Below are positions 1-11,663 of a stretch of DNA of 64,000 nucleotides, piece by piece. This DNA is from Isoetes taiwanensis (Eukaryota; Streptophyta; Lycopodiopsida; Isoetales; Isoetaceae). The position numbers and the translations under genes are program-made. How positions within the stretch are numbered: position 1 is the first letter of the stretch; each line of letters starts with the position of its first letter. Location: positions 4,792,230 through 4,856,229 of the forward strand of contig JAJEKV010000075.1 in NCBI GenBank assembly GCA_021234155.1. The letters are read 5' to 3'. The notes under the pieces were generated by a model. The model did no database searches. It saw only the letters and a list, made by a program, of their open reading frames with translations, and was not told the origin of the DNA.

Positions 1-433
1 CGTTAATTGTCGTGATACGATGTTGCAATGCCATCCAACCGTCCAGTGCCATAGCCAGATTCTGTCATGAGTCCAAGAGCGATGTCATGAATCCAAGGTT
101 GAATCCCATTGTAAGGCGCTCTGCTTTGTAGAAGGATCTTCGCGATCACCAAATGGATTTTTTGCTCCTCTCTTTGCTTTGAAGCATAGAAGCCATGGCT
201 TTCTGCTTGAGTCAGGAGGTGAGCGATTTTTCCATGATCTTCCAGGTTATCCAACGTTATCCAATGGATCAAACTTTGAGGAATAGATATAGGGTTAAGC
301 TTTGTCTTTTATTTCCATACTCATTTTGTACAAGGCAAAAGCTTGCTGAATTTACTAGAGCCGAACGACTGCATTTCGGCATATACAGAGTTCGTAGAAG
401 AAGCAGATGCTAGCACGGCAAAAAAGCCCTTTG
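1..433 (+). repeat. ~430-bp direct repeat, copy 1 (cut by window start)
   Basis: This block recurs in the same orientation at 6151-6584. From about base 75 to 415 the two copies look essentially identical; the first 75 bases carry small indels. The copies bracket the decayed PPR gene. No TG...CA termini can be seen at the visible right edge, where the copies diverge just after a shared TTTGCT, so I do not call them LTRs. Short open frames on both strands inside the repeat resemble no family I know. The left edge lies outside the window. Confidence 0.85.
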
Positions 434-1899
434 CTTTTCGTATTTCGTAAAAGTTAGATCCTGCTTGCAGATCGGATTTCTAAATCTGCGATCTGCTTTA
501 GACGATCTTTGATATGGGTTATCATTTTTCATAGTCTTCTTTCTGTATTATGCAGCTCAAGCCTTTGGGTTTCCTTACTACCACCATATGTTGGAAATAT
601 TGAGCCAAATTACGAGCATGGAGTAAGCTTTGCATGGGGAGGGGCCACAGCAAGAGCATCGACCATCATGACCCCATTTCACCTAGCAGTTAACTTTTAA
701 CTCCTTAACAGGTATTCTCATTTTGCCCTATAGAATTTGATCTATTTTGCTTCTCTTATTCTGATATGCCAAACAGAATTGCATGTCCTCCCAATCTACA
801 GATGAATAACCATTTCAGAAGATCTTGGTACTTCATTTGCATTGGAATCAATGATCTGTGGCAGAGCCTATATAACAAGAAGATGACTATTGAAGAAGTC
901 GAGTTAAACATTATTCCAGAAGCTATACAAGCAGTAGCAGCATCCATTGAGGTACTTGTCTTTTATGCTCTTCTTGGGCTTCCTTAGGTGCATAATACTG
1001 ATTTTTTCTTTTTTGCTCTGCTGCTAGGAACTATATACCTATGGAGGAGCAAGGAATTTCATCATTGTTAATGTTTCAATTAGACATGTTAACAACGTTA
1101 TAATAAACCTAGACAAGCAGGCTAGGAAACAAAGACATTACAAAATAGAAACATTCATTTGAAATGTAAATCCTTCACATCACTTTGGTATCACAATATC
1201 AAGGGAATAGATTTCAAAGATTTAAATGTTCTTGCCTTTTAGCTATTGGACTAGTTAACAAGATTAATCAACGAATTGTTTGGTTGATTTTTTTTCTCTC
1301 TCTTTTTTTTTTTTCCGCACGTTTGCACAAACGCAAGTTGACACTTTGAAGCAATTCTAGAGTGTACACGTTCTTTGCCAGTGAGACTTTTTGTGTGGTG
1401 TGGTGTTCTGCTTTGTTCCTGCGTTTGATTTCATCTACGGCTTCAGAAATTCATGGAAATTCCAAGTCAGAGGCAGTTATGGGTGCGTCGGGATATCTTG
1501 CGGAAGAGTGTTCCTGGTGTTGTGCCTCGACAACAGCTTTGGGGCCCAAATTTGATCATCTCATTCTTCGCATTTTAACTCAAACCTTCTTAGCAATCTC
1601 TATGCAGCAGAGTAACGAGCTACCGGATTTGCAAATTTTAGCATGGCTATAACTCATGGATGCTGTTTTTTTTTTGGATAGATTCGGCATGACGGTACCC
1701 TTTAAGCACAAATTTGGCAGATTTTGCAGGATCTTTGGCAGACTCGGGCTTCTGGATGATGTTTTTTCTTTCTTACCTGCAGGTTCTTTAGGTTCTTAAG
1801 TAAAAGGAAGTCCGCTCAAGACAAACTTCATGGAGAAATTTGTAGACTGGTACCTTCTCGTGGCTATGGCTATGGCTTCCGGAGGATGTTGTTTCTTTA
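434..1899. other. non-coding stretch upstream of PPR pseudogene
   Basis: I recognise nothing certain here. The stretch is AT-rich with pyrimidine runs near 1290-1315 and could hold the decayed 5' part of the PPR gene. The open frame at 1362-1652 has no recognisable domain. Confidence 0.4.
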
Positions 1900-4800
1900 C
1901 AAATTTGCAGACGAAGGCTAAGGATAACTCCAGCTTTTTGGTTTATCTGGTGCAGAAGAAAAAGGTAGACTGGTTCATCTGGTTCGTATCTTTACTCACT
2001 ATGGAAGTCTACTTGAAGCACATCAGGCATTTCGCAAAATTGCACAGCCTAGTGTATGTACATGGACGAAGGTTGTTATGGCAAATGCCAAGCTTGGGCA
2101 GACGACCATCGATTTGTATGAGGAAATGTATGAATCAGGTGAGAGAAGTGATAACCATATCTATATTGCCATTCCTAAAGCGTGTCTTAAGGGAAAAGCT
2201 CTATTCTCTAGACTAGAATTATTCATGAGCAAATTATATTAGGCGGATTCTGACCGATCTCATTATAAGCAACACGGGTATGCTAAATGTGGCAGCATTG
2301 AGGAAGCATATAAGGTATTTGCATTTTGCCAAATCGAGATCGCTACATGGAATGTAGTGATTGCAGCTCATGCTTAGCATGGAGATGTTCTTCTTGCTCT
2401 AATGCATTTTGAGAAAATGCAAGAGGAAGTCATGGAATACAATAATTGGAGCATGTGCCCAGCATGCCTGGCCTTCTGTTGCCTTACAACCTTTTGTGCA
2501 TAAGCAAGAGGAAGGTATCGAGTTAGACGAGGTTACCTTTTTGAACACCTTAAAAGCATGCACTAGCATCTTGCATTCGTGGCGGGAAGGCTTATCCATG
2601 CGCCAAATAATCAAATCGAAATTCCATTCTCGACGAGGTATTAGGAAACAACCTCATTGATATGCATGCCAAGTGTCTTGCACCGGAAAGAGCACATGCC
2701 ATCTTTTGAGATTGTTAAAGCAGGATGTAGTGTCATGGGGATCAATAATCACAGGATTTGCCCACAATGAGTGTAGTCTTCTGGCCCTTCAATATTTCCA
2801 AGAAATGCAGCCAAGCAGCATAGAACCAGACGAGATTTTCTTTGCAAGCACCTTGAAGGCATGTTCCATCTTTGGACCGTTAGGGAAAACCAGGTTCATC
2901 CATGAGCAGTTTATAAGTTATTACCTCAAATCTATTACCAATATGGAAACCAATACGATTGGCCAATATTCAAATTGAGGAAGCTTGAAAGATGTATTCC
3001 AAGCATTTATCTAAGTCCCAAAATAGACCACAGACTTATGGGCCATGATGGGGATTACAAAATATGCCTGGGATGGAAAACATAATTTGGCTCTAGAATG
3101 TGTTTCAGACATGTAAGCAGAAGTCATGCAGCTAAATGAACTGTCCCTATCGATCAAAATAATCATATGCAGCAGGATTGGATCAATAGAGCAAGGTAGG
3201 CTTGTCCATGGGCACATTATTAAAATGAAACTGCAATCAGACCTTCTATTGTAGGCTATGCAGAGCAGGCTAACGGCATTCTTATTCAAGAATCTTGGAG
3301 GGAGATGGAAAAAGAAGGCATAGATCCAAATGAAGCAACGTTTCAGGGTGTTCTCTTAGCCTTTTCCAATAACAAAGCATTAGAATGTGGAAGATTCATT
3401 CATGAAAAACTTATTGAAAGAAAAAAACAATTAAATTCCCTTGGAAATGCCTTGATGGAAATGTATGCCAAATGTGGTAGCCTGGAAGAGATGCACATTA
3501 TTTTTTGTAGGTTGCTGAACCCAGGTGTTACTTTATTGCAGGATATTCTCGACATGAGGAAGACTATCTAGCCCTGTAGTATTTTATGAAGATGCAGAAA
3601 ATGACATAAAGCCAATGCACTAAATGAGTGCTATGAAATCTTGTGGCCGTATACGACCGGTAGAAATGGAGAGGCCGATCCATGAAGATACAATTGCAAG
3701 TTGTAGCCAATTATGCATTGCCAAATGGAACACAATTGTTTACATGCATGCCCAATGTGGAAGGCTGGATGAGGCATAAAAAGCTTTTGACTTCTTGCCA
3801 GTGCATAATGTAGTTTCATGGGGCACATTAATTTTGGGAAATGTCTGAGAATAAGAAAAAATTATGGCCTTAACATGCTTTGATATGATGGAAAGTGAAG
3901 GCATCAAACTAGACAATATGATAATCCTCAGTATCCTGAAAGCATATGGTGAAATAGGAAGAATAGAACAAGGAAGGATCTTTCATGAGTTACTAATGAA
4001 TAATGGTGTTGGTCAATGCTTTGATTAGCATGTATACAAGATGTGGCAAAGATGAGGGAAGCAAAGTCCTTGATAAAAATGCCAACAAGGAATATTGTAT
4101 CATGGAATATAGTTATTGCATAACTTTTTTTGCATAGAAATTGTGCTCTTGCCCTACAGTATTTTGAAATGATGCATTATAACGGTCTAAAGGCTAACGT
4201 GGTTTCCTGGTGGTTGTCGAAGGATACCTTAGTGCAATGAATTTCTTTTGGTCCTGGAATGCCTCCAGCAAATGCCAAAGGAAGGTGTGGAACCAATTGA
4301 AGTCACCATCTTGAGCCTGTGGAAAGCTTGTGCTGGCCTATATACAATTCAAGAGGGTAGGCTTTTTCATGGAAAGATTATCCACAGTGGACTGCAATTG
4401 GATTTGGAGGTGTGGAATGCTTCCATAGACATGCATGTCAAGTGTGGTTTCCTAGTGAAAGGGCTTGCTCAGTCTTTAACAACATGAATGGCAGGAGTGT
4501 TGTATCATGGAATATATTGATTGCTGGATATGCTCAGCATATAGAAAGTTTCTTGGCTGTAAAATGTTATGAGGAAATGGAACAAGAAGGCATCAAACCA
4601 GATGCAATAACATATATGAGCACCTTGAAGGCATGTAGCAAAATAGGAGCTATAGAGCAGGTGAGAAGTATCCATGAGAGAATGTTTAAAGAAGAGATCC
4701 AATTAAACACTTGTCTAGAGAACACTTTGATTGACATGTATGCAAAATGTGGGAGCTTAAAGGAGGCATATGCAGCATTTGACATCTTGCAAAACCAAGA

Positions 4801-5540
4801 TGTAGTGTCATGGAATGTACTGAAAGCAGGATATACTTATCAGGGAATGGGTGTACTAGCTATAGAATGCTTTGCATCGATGTAAAATGAAGATATTACA
4901 CCAAATGAGATCACCTTTTTAATGTCTTAAAACCATGTGCAATTATACATGCATTAGAATATGGAAAGCTAATTCATGTTCATATAATTGAAAACGAATT
5001 ATTCAGGACGTTATTGGTAACACCTTAATAGATGTGTATGGTAAAAGTGGAAGTTTAGAGGAGGCACAAAAGACATTCTATAAAATTCGTTACGAATGTA
5101 CTTTCTTGGAGTGCAATTATTGGAGGATATGCATAACATGGAGATGGTATTTTGGGCCTGAAATGCTTTGAAAGGATGCAACAAGAGGGTACAAGGCAAG
5201 ATGAAGTGTCATTTAGCAGTATTCTGATTGCTTGTGATCGGTCAGGCCTAGTGGATGAAGGCCATTAGTACCTAAAGTATATGAAAGACTATTGCGACAT
5301 TGTGCCATCCGTGCATTTTTTGGCGTTTTTGGATGTACAGGATTCCTAAATAGGGCAGAGAACCTACTCCAAAATAGTCTGCCAACTAATGTTATGGCCT
5401 GGACTAGTTTGCTGAATGCATGCAAAGTCCATGGCAGTTTGGAAGTTGGGAGCCACTGCTTTGAACAAATTCATTTATGGAATTCCTCTCATGTATTTCA
5501 TTATTCATCAGCAGGACATGGCAAATACTACTGAGGAATA
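1900..5540 (+). pseudogene. decayed PLS-class PPR protein gene
   Basis: PPR proteins of this class bind organellar RNA sequence-specifically, commonly for C-to-U editing in plastids or mitochondria. Conceptual translation across three frames gives about a dozen degenerate P/L/S repeats. Typical signatures are VVSWN, YAKCGSLEEA, LKACS, IHE and GIKPDAITYMSTLKACS, best preserved at 4412-4885. Around 5205-5500 the remains match the end of such proteins: a SGLVDEGH-like motif, then AWTSLLNACKVHGSLEVG, which resembles the start of an E domain. No DYW end is visible. Stop codons and frameshifts recur throughout (for example near 2240, 2960, 3570, 4240 and 4885), so no functional protein can be made. 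The family assignment is firm; the target RNA is unknowable. No start codon could be fixed. Confidence 0.9.
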
Positions 5541-6150
5541 GAGATAATATAATTCTGCAGTCATGGAAGTGATATTATAAAACATTGCATTGCTAAAACA
5601 CTCAAATTATTATACCAACTAAATTCCTAAGCAAAATAACCAAACGTGCTTTTGACTAGTTTTTTTTTTTTTTAAGCCCTTCATATTACTTGGGCTTCGA
5701 TTGACACGAAGTCGGTAAAGAGAAATGTTCGCGGCGGCCGCCGCGATAAATTTCTTGTAGTAATAATCAAATATAGTGCCTTATATGTATGGTTTTTGAA
5801 TTTGTGCATAGCATATTGGTAATAAGACATTGTTTGATAAACTGCTATCTTGATGTGGTTCTTAGAGTGCTAAACTAGCATTGGCTAAGTGATTCACGTA
5901 AATTTATATGGTTCTCAATGTGTTTAGCTATCATATTTCATGAATGTTCAATGGTCTAAAGCCTTACCTCTAAACCATAATAATGATTCTAGTATAATCG
6001 AGATGTTTTTTGGGGGGTTGCCAAAGAGCAAACCTTCGTGAGAGTTGGTTTCATTGAATAGTATTAGGATATGCTAATTTGACGAAAGTGACATTAGGAA
6101 TTGTTGTGCATCCAACCGCTAAGGTTGAAGTTAGTAGGTGGTTTGGTTGT
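5541..6150. other. intergenic DNA with a GC palindrome
   Basis: No coding potential is recognised. The stretch contains a T-run at 5660-5673, the GC-rich palindrome at 5730-5745 (listed separately) and otherwise AT-rich sequence leading into the second copy of the direct repeat. Confidence 0.5.
5721..5755. repeat. 16-bp perfect GC palindrome in a longer hairpin
   Basis: CGCGGCGGCCGCCGCG at 5730-5745 is a perfect 16-bp palindrome. It is extended by AGAAAT at 5721-5726 and ATTTCT at 5750-5755, which pair around a small internal loop. It stands out as an all-GC block in AT-rich surroundings. It may be the end or relic of a fold-back element; function unknown. Confidence 0.7.
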
Positions 6151-6584
6151 CGCAATTGTCGTGATACGATGTTGCAATGCCATCCAACCGCCCGATTACC
6201 ATAGCCGATTCTGTCATGAGTCCAAGAGCGATGTCATGAATCCAAGGTTGAATCCCATTGTAAGGCGCTCTGCTTTGTAGAAGGATCTTCGCGATCACCA
6301 AATGGATTTTTTGCTCCTCTCTTTGCTTTGAAGCATAGAAGCCATGGCTTTCTGCTTGAGTCAGGAGGTGAGCGATTTTTCCATGATCTTCCAGGTTATC
6401 CAACGTTATCCAATGGATCAAACTTTGAGGAATAGATATAGGGTTAAGCTTTGTCTTTTATTTCCATACTCATTTTGTACAAGGCAAAAGCTTGCTGAAT
6501 TTACTAGAGCCGAACGACTGCATTTCGGCATATACAGAGTTCGTAGAAGAAGCAGATGCTAGCATGGCAAAAAAGCCCTTTGCT
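6151..6584 (+). repeat. ~430-bp direct repeat, copy 2
   Basis: Same orientation as bases 1-433, with high identity, so the duplication is recent. The copies share sequence up to TTTGCT at about 6584 and then part. Flanking the PPR pseudogene with direct copies makes the ~5.7 kb between them prone to deletion by unequal recombination. Confidence 0.85.
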
Positions 6585-6976
6585 AGCATACGTGGAAACT
6601 ACAAAAGGCGCTTTGTTAGGTTTGTGGAGCTAGATGTAAAAAACCTGGAAAAAGTATGCCTCAAAGAAGTCTATGAGTAATGGCAAACTAGATTTGCATT
6701 ATTGCAAAAAGTACAAGTGGTGATGGCAAACACAATATATTGAGCTCTTGCGCTGTTGAAAATGGGCTATCTGGAACAAAAATGTTGAAGGCGGTAGTGT
6801 ACTACCACGGCTTGAAAACTCAGGTTTATTTTCATGATTTTTTTAATGCCTAAATATGCAATCCATGATCTGTATAACTATTAATGATTCTTGCACTGCG
6901 ACTCGCATGAAACCAACAAAGCGCCTAGATAGGCTTCTCATTCATCTCAGCAGATTTCTACAATGGTGGACAGTGG
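6585..6976. other. unassigned DNA with a short open frame
   Basis: A short + frame ends at 6680 with basic, coding-looking residues (NYKRRFVRFVELDVKN) that run out of the repeat; I do not recognise it. A block at 6891-6925 recurs at 8151-8186, showing that this DNA belongs to the tandem repeat family further right. Confidence 0.35.
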
Positions 6977-7533
6977 ACATTAGAGGTAATTTGAGATCTC
7001 ATTTTGTCCCATTAAGGGATGCTTAAAAAGCCACATCAGCTTTTTAAACTGTCCAATAAGAGAAGAGCTCCAGTGTATTTTATTCCAGTATTATGTGGCA
7101 GCAGTAATTAATGCAGTTCTAACTAACTTTTGCAGTGTCATTTTTCTACGATAACTTTTGATCAAAAACTCCGATTCGAACACTATTTGTGGCAATGGAT
7201 TCGTCTCCTCAAGATCTTTCTAATGACAACCCATTGTTATATCTTTTGGGATGTAAATATATAAGAAAAGAACAAAAACCATATTTTTAAGGTTAACACA
7301 TATGGCTTGTATTGAAATACATCATAACCATATATCACTTGAAAGATCTTTTCATTCTGCATCTAATGCAACAAACGCCGCAAAGATTTTCATGAGTAGA
7401 TCAAAAGTTATAGGGAAAAACGACAAAGAATGAAGTTGTTAATGCTTTGCATTAATTGCGTTTGATGTAGAGCGATCATTCTATTGGAGGATTCTTATGG
7501 GGACAAAAGGAGATCTCAAATTACCTCTAATGT
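6977..7533. mobile_element. 557-bp fold-back MITE-like element
   Basis: The ends are inverted copies: ACATTAGAGGTAATTTGAGA at 6977 is matched by its reverse complement ending at 7533, and pairing continues through GATCTC and TTTTGTCCC to about 34 bp with few mismatches. Pairing resumes further inside: AACTTTTGATC near 7150 matches GATCAAAAGTT near 7400, and AATTAATGC near 7110 matches GCATTAATT near 7450. The whole element could therefore fold into one long imperfect hairpin. There is no open frame of note. No convincing target-site duplication is seen. A smaller palindrome (TTAAAAAGC...GCTTTTTAA) sits in the left arm near 7022-7048. The superfamily is unknown. Confidence 0.75.
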
Positions 7534-7650
7534 AGCCGCACACATGCGAACTACCCACGAAAAAAAATAAAGGGAAAATCCAATTATAACATTTGGACCC
7601 CAAAAACAAATACAATGCTAATAGATGAGTGGTCGATGTACTGCCGAAAA

Positions 7651-7713
7651 GCTTATCACCGGGATTAAAAACCCCGCCCTTTGGGTTTTCGAGGAAAAAC
7701 CCTAGTGATAAGC
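7651..7713. repeat. small hairpin element, copy 1
   Basis: The conserved core ATTAAAAAxCCCCGCCCTTT then GGGTTTTCGAGG is also present at 56566-56634 and 58734-58802. Here the flanking arms are GCTTATCAC and GTGATAAGC, a perfect 9-bp inverted pair. In the other copies the arms have different sequences that still pair with each other. This may be a tiny palindromic mobile element or a structured RNA remnant. Confidence 0.6.
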
Positions 7714-7956
7714 CTTCGCAAGGGGCTTAGACAAACGTAAGGCATAGAATCGCCCCCAAAACCCGCGCATGGAGAAGTCAAAGCGGATGGCGCCGCCAAC
7801 CCGCACTGTGCGCACATCACCAACAACAAACGAAAACATACCAAAGAATAGCATCACCCAAAGGTGGAAAAGCATCACCCAATCGGTGGAAAAACATGAT
7901 AAAATGTAACTTGTACAAAATATAGTAAACAAAGAAGGGGGAAGGGTGGGTTCAAA

Positions 7957-8520
7957 GAGAATAAGGTATGCTGCCGAGAGAAGAGGAAGCGCCGAAAACG
8001 CCGATGAAGAACTCTGCAATAAGTAGCAAACGCCCAACCTGACGAACGGCCCAAAACGCATGCGATGCATGCATGCGACGCATGCAATGCATGCATGCTC
8101 GTCTTGAGCAAGAATGCCGTATTCGCTACGCCGAATCGACGACATTCTTGCACCGCGACTGCATGAAACCAACAAAGCGCCCAATACCAAAGGACTTCCT
8201 TAACAAACTAGGATCGAGGACGAAGGTCACAGGATGAAGGCTAAAGGCCGGAAAGGACAAAGGAAAGCAACGCCAAATTAGCCAAACCCAGCGAAGAAGC
8301 CCCTCCCCGCCTCGAAACAAATCAAAGAGAATAAGGTACTCACGAGAAAGAGGAAGCGCCGATGAAACGTCGATGAAGAACTCTGCAATAAGTAGCAAAC
8401 GCCCAACCTGACGAACGGCCCAAAACGCATGCGATGCATGCACGCGACGCATGCAATGCATGCATGCTCGTCTTGAGCAAGAATGCCGATTCGCTACGCG
8501 AATCGACGACATTATAGGTT
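7957..8520. repeat. tandem duplication, ~369-bp period
   Basis: Two copies (about 7957-8165 and 8325-8520) share a long near-identical block rich in CGCATGC and GCATGCATGC words. Open frames on the minus strand span both copies but repeat the same non-conserved residues in shifted frames, so I do not call them genes. Part of the unit recurs at 6891-6925. Confidence 0.75.
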
Positions 8521-8739
8521 CTTGGTCCTATATTTTTTAAAGTCTCCATATTTTATCACTAATGGTTTTGGCATTATGTGCGACTAAAGAGAATATGAAA
8601 GGCAGATGGGCGTCTACTCAATCCATTATACTTAACACAAGCTCATTTTTTAGGTGCATTCTCCAAGTAGGAAATAGGCCAATGACTCCAGGGATTTCAC
8701 CTAGGCATATGGGGATACCTCATTTTCGTGCAAGGGGTC

Positions 8740-9090
8740 ACCAAAAAACCTCAAATGTCATCTTGAACCTCATGGATAAGGTTTTACAGATTGCATTATC
8801 AAACAAGATTCAATAATGCTTCCTCTTGAATAATATATAAGTTCAAATACCTGACCAAATGCACCTCACAACCACAAGCCCTAGTGACTCTGCTTGAAAG
8901 ACTTCTTCATTTTGTACCCAAATATGTCAACTATGAACTTGGGCACTAGTTTTCTGCAAAGCAACAATATTTAAATTCCTTTACTTGATGTTTGTCACTA
9001 TGCGGATATCTACATCTGATGCCGAATGCAAAGGGTCCATTTTCAAAGATCTTTGAAGGAGGTGAAGCCAACTTTTCTAAGGCATTTCTA
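8740..9090 (-). pseudogene. duplicated exon-like fragment, copy 1
   Basis: This block is about 85% similar by eye to 10157-10470. On the minus strand it still shows fragments such as SPPSKIFE and KTLS..FKMTFE, matching residues of the second copy. It looks like the relic of exons of an unrecognised gene; stops interrupt it. Confidence 0.5.
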
Positions 9091-10156
9091 GATTTTACAA
9101 TATCCCTGCCAACATCATTACCTTCATAAATAAAGTCATGACTAAAAGAGAAACAAATTGTGTACATCCTCTTACTTGCTTTTCTAAGCTTGCTCTTATG
9201 ACTAGTGTAATGCCTTCCAGCCTCTACTAGTACCTTTCCTCACAAAACCAACTCTTGCAACATCCTCAAGATCTATGAAAGTTTATTCGAACATGATAAT
9301 ACCTTATATATCATTTTCAATTGTTGTAGCAGTAGTCAATAAGCCTGTTGCTTGGTTCTTCACTGCCATCTTGTAAGTTTTGACATGCAAGAGCCATTTT
9401 TAAAGAACCACTACAAATCATTGTATTGGTGTAGCCGTTTAAAAACATGAGAGTCATGTACAATGTATAAATTCAGTTTTCAACATTAAATGACAGACAA
9501 TAATGGATAAAGTGTATGAATGACCATGCAAGGAATCTAATGCAAGCATATAGATGAAAATATCACCTTCATTGAAAATTAACAAAAACAGAATAAGGTC
9601 ATATCCTTAATTTTGAAGAGGTTTGCTATGCAAGAAACATCCACATCAACTTTGCTTGCTTGTCTTTGGCCATAAGGTTAGTTTGATGGCCCTAAAGAGC
9701 CGCTAAATTACATCAGTACTATTTAGTCTTATGTCAAGTAGGGATCTTGATACAACCTACAAATTTATACGCTTCCCACATTAGATATTACATATTGCAT
9801 CTAAGAAAAAGAAAATGTACTAATATTATTGTATTCCTTTCTGGAAAAATATTCCTCCCATTCTTTTCTTGATTTTGACTATTCTATTCTATTCTATTCC
9901 TATAGCTTCACCCACAACTCCCTTTAGAATTATACATGTAAATATTTCATTCTCAAAGAGCAAATCTTTGTAATTATATAAGCTATCTTTCTGAGAATCA
10001 ATGGCTAAATTGTCATCGTTTGTTTGAACTAGGTGCATCAAGCATTCTAAATCTCTACAAATGTAAAATTGAAGCATATGGAAGCATTGCTTATATAACA
10101 TAAGGTTTAAGAGTAGATAGGAGATGTACCTTCTAATCTGCCGGGAATCTTCTGTC
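9091..10156. other. non-coding spacer between the duplicated fragments
   Basis: AT-rich sequence in which I see no gene. A short TTCTA microsatellite lies at about 9880-9898. Confidence 0.4.
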
Positions 10157-10470
10157 TCAAATGTTATCTTCAACCTCCTGGACAAGGTTTCATGGATTGC
10201 GCCGTCAATAAGATTCATCAATGCTTCCTCTTGAATAATATATAAGTTCAAATAGCTGACCAAATGCAGCTCGCAACCAGAAGCCCCAGTGACTCTGCTT
10301 GAAAGACTTCTTTGTTTTGTACCTAAATATGTCAACTATGAGCTTGGGCGCTAGTTTTCAGCACAGCAACAATATTCAAATTCCGTTACTTGACATTTGT
10401 CATTATGGGGATATCTACGATAAATGCAAAGGTTCCATCTTCAAAGATCTTTGAAGGAGGTGAAGAGCTG
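10157..10470 (-). pseudogene. duplicated exon-like fragment, copy 2
   Basis: The minus strand reads an exon-like stretch including NLIDGAIHETLSRRLKITFE followed by TEDSRQIRRYISYL, open for 148 codons (9889-10335). The equivalent residues in copy 1 are eroded. I do not recognise the family. A poly(A)-ended insertion splits this copy relative to copy 1 at 10466. Confidence 0.45.
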
Positions 10471-10630
10471 GCCTGACTTAAACTCTGGCAGTTAACCCCC
10501 TAACTCCCCTTGGGACTAGGCGGGTTCCCCTTGTGATCACGGATGATATCAGGACGTAAGGTCCATCTGCTTATTTTTACTTCTTATTAATATAATATAC
10601 ATACTTACCTCCAAAAAAAAAAAAAAAAAA
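10466..10630 (+). mobile_element. ~165-bp LINE-like 3' end with poly(A)
   Basis: Comparison with copy 1 of the duplicated block (9060-9090) shows that 165 bp are inserted here. The insertion ends in an 18-A tail at 10613-10630, after which the shared TTTTCTAAGG resumes. The AT-rich end TTATTAATATAATATAC before the tail resembles the 3' end of a 5'-truncated LINE. No RNA polymerase III promoter boxes are visible, so a SINE is less likely. Confidence 0.6.
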
Positions 10631-10729
10631 TTTTCTAAGGCATTTCTAGAGGTTACAATCGTTAGATTAGGAGTTTGAAGATCCAAGTGTGAAAACTAGT
10701 CCATGTCATGTTTTAAATGACGTAATAGA

Positions 10730-11420
10730 CACATGGGTAGGCTAAGAACTTTGGACTCCTTGTACCCTAGTAAAGGCAAGTCTGCTAAAAAAAGGAACAA
10801 GCCAGTGCCAAAAATTTGTTCAAGGTTCAAGTCCAAGGACCTCTGCAAAGCTATAAGATTCATGCGTCGCCTCCAAAATCTCTATCGGGACAGAAAAATA
10901 TTTCGAGAAATAAAAACAAAAAATGAAACAACATTATATAGTTAGATGAAGATGAATATTCAGGCATCTCGAAGCATTAATGTACCAAATTTTTTTAGGT
11001 ACTTTAAATCCTTCGAAGTATGTTATGATGTATTGTACGTAAAAATCATATGTAAGTATATAAGTATGACACTACATTGGCCCGACCTAGTTGAAGTATA
11101 CAAATCAATCAACACAATAGTGAATTTTGGACCACTACACTTTAAAGCCAAGAATAATAAACATATCTTGACGAGATAATTATGAAGCCCTATGACAAAA
11201 TTGGTACCATTTGTGGAGGAGATAACTAGCCAATCTACATTATGCTCTGTAGATTGACTCTATTTAATATACGTCCTGCACATTTCCTCCATGAGAGGGA
11301 TATCACCCTCAAACACACTCCATCTATCTATTTACCTATGAGTGTGCCCACTAGTTGTGAATGTAACAAAAAAATAGCAGTAGCTATAGTAGATCTTTTA
11401 TTTGTAACATAGACGATATG
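10730..11420 (+). repeat. dispersed repeat, uninterrupted copy
   Basis: Matches the DNA flanking the solo LTR at 20555-20973 and 23474-23757, including GGACCAC, CAAAGCCAAGAAT and GGATAACTAGC-type blocks in the same order. It lacks the LTR and so acts as a paralogous empty site. Small open frames inside show no domain. The termini of the repeat are not determined. Confidence 0.7.
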
Positions 11421-11539
11421 TTGGATTGGACCTATCACATTAATGATACTATATATACACTAGATCACATCACATTAATGTCATACACATGGCAAGACAT
11501 TATCATATAGTAGTCTATTATTGTAGGCCACTATAGTGG

Positions 11540-11585
11540 TTGAGAAGAAGAGGAAGCGGAAGAGGAAGAGGAAGAGGAAGAGGAA
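11540..11585 (+). repeat. GGAAGA simple repeat
   Basis: A short imperfect GAGGAA/GGAAGA hexamer tract; a microsatellite with no further meaning visible. Confidence 0.85.
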
Positions 11586-11663
11586 TGTTTTAAAATGCAT
11601 TGGAGACTGTGGAAACATGCAAATAACATGAAGATTTTACAATATGTTTGTTCTACCAATTTA

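Noticed and set aside
1-6584. The ~430-bp direct repeats as LTRs of a retrotransposon containing the PPR gene
   Set aside because: No TG...CA ends, primer-binding site, polypurine tract or retroviral-type genes are visible, and the left repeat is cut by the window.
7702-8549. Overlapping minus-strand frames of 90-160 codons
   Set aside because: They lie in a tandem duplication, repeat the same residues in shifted frames and show no domain.
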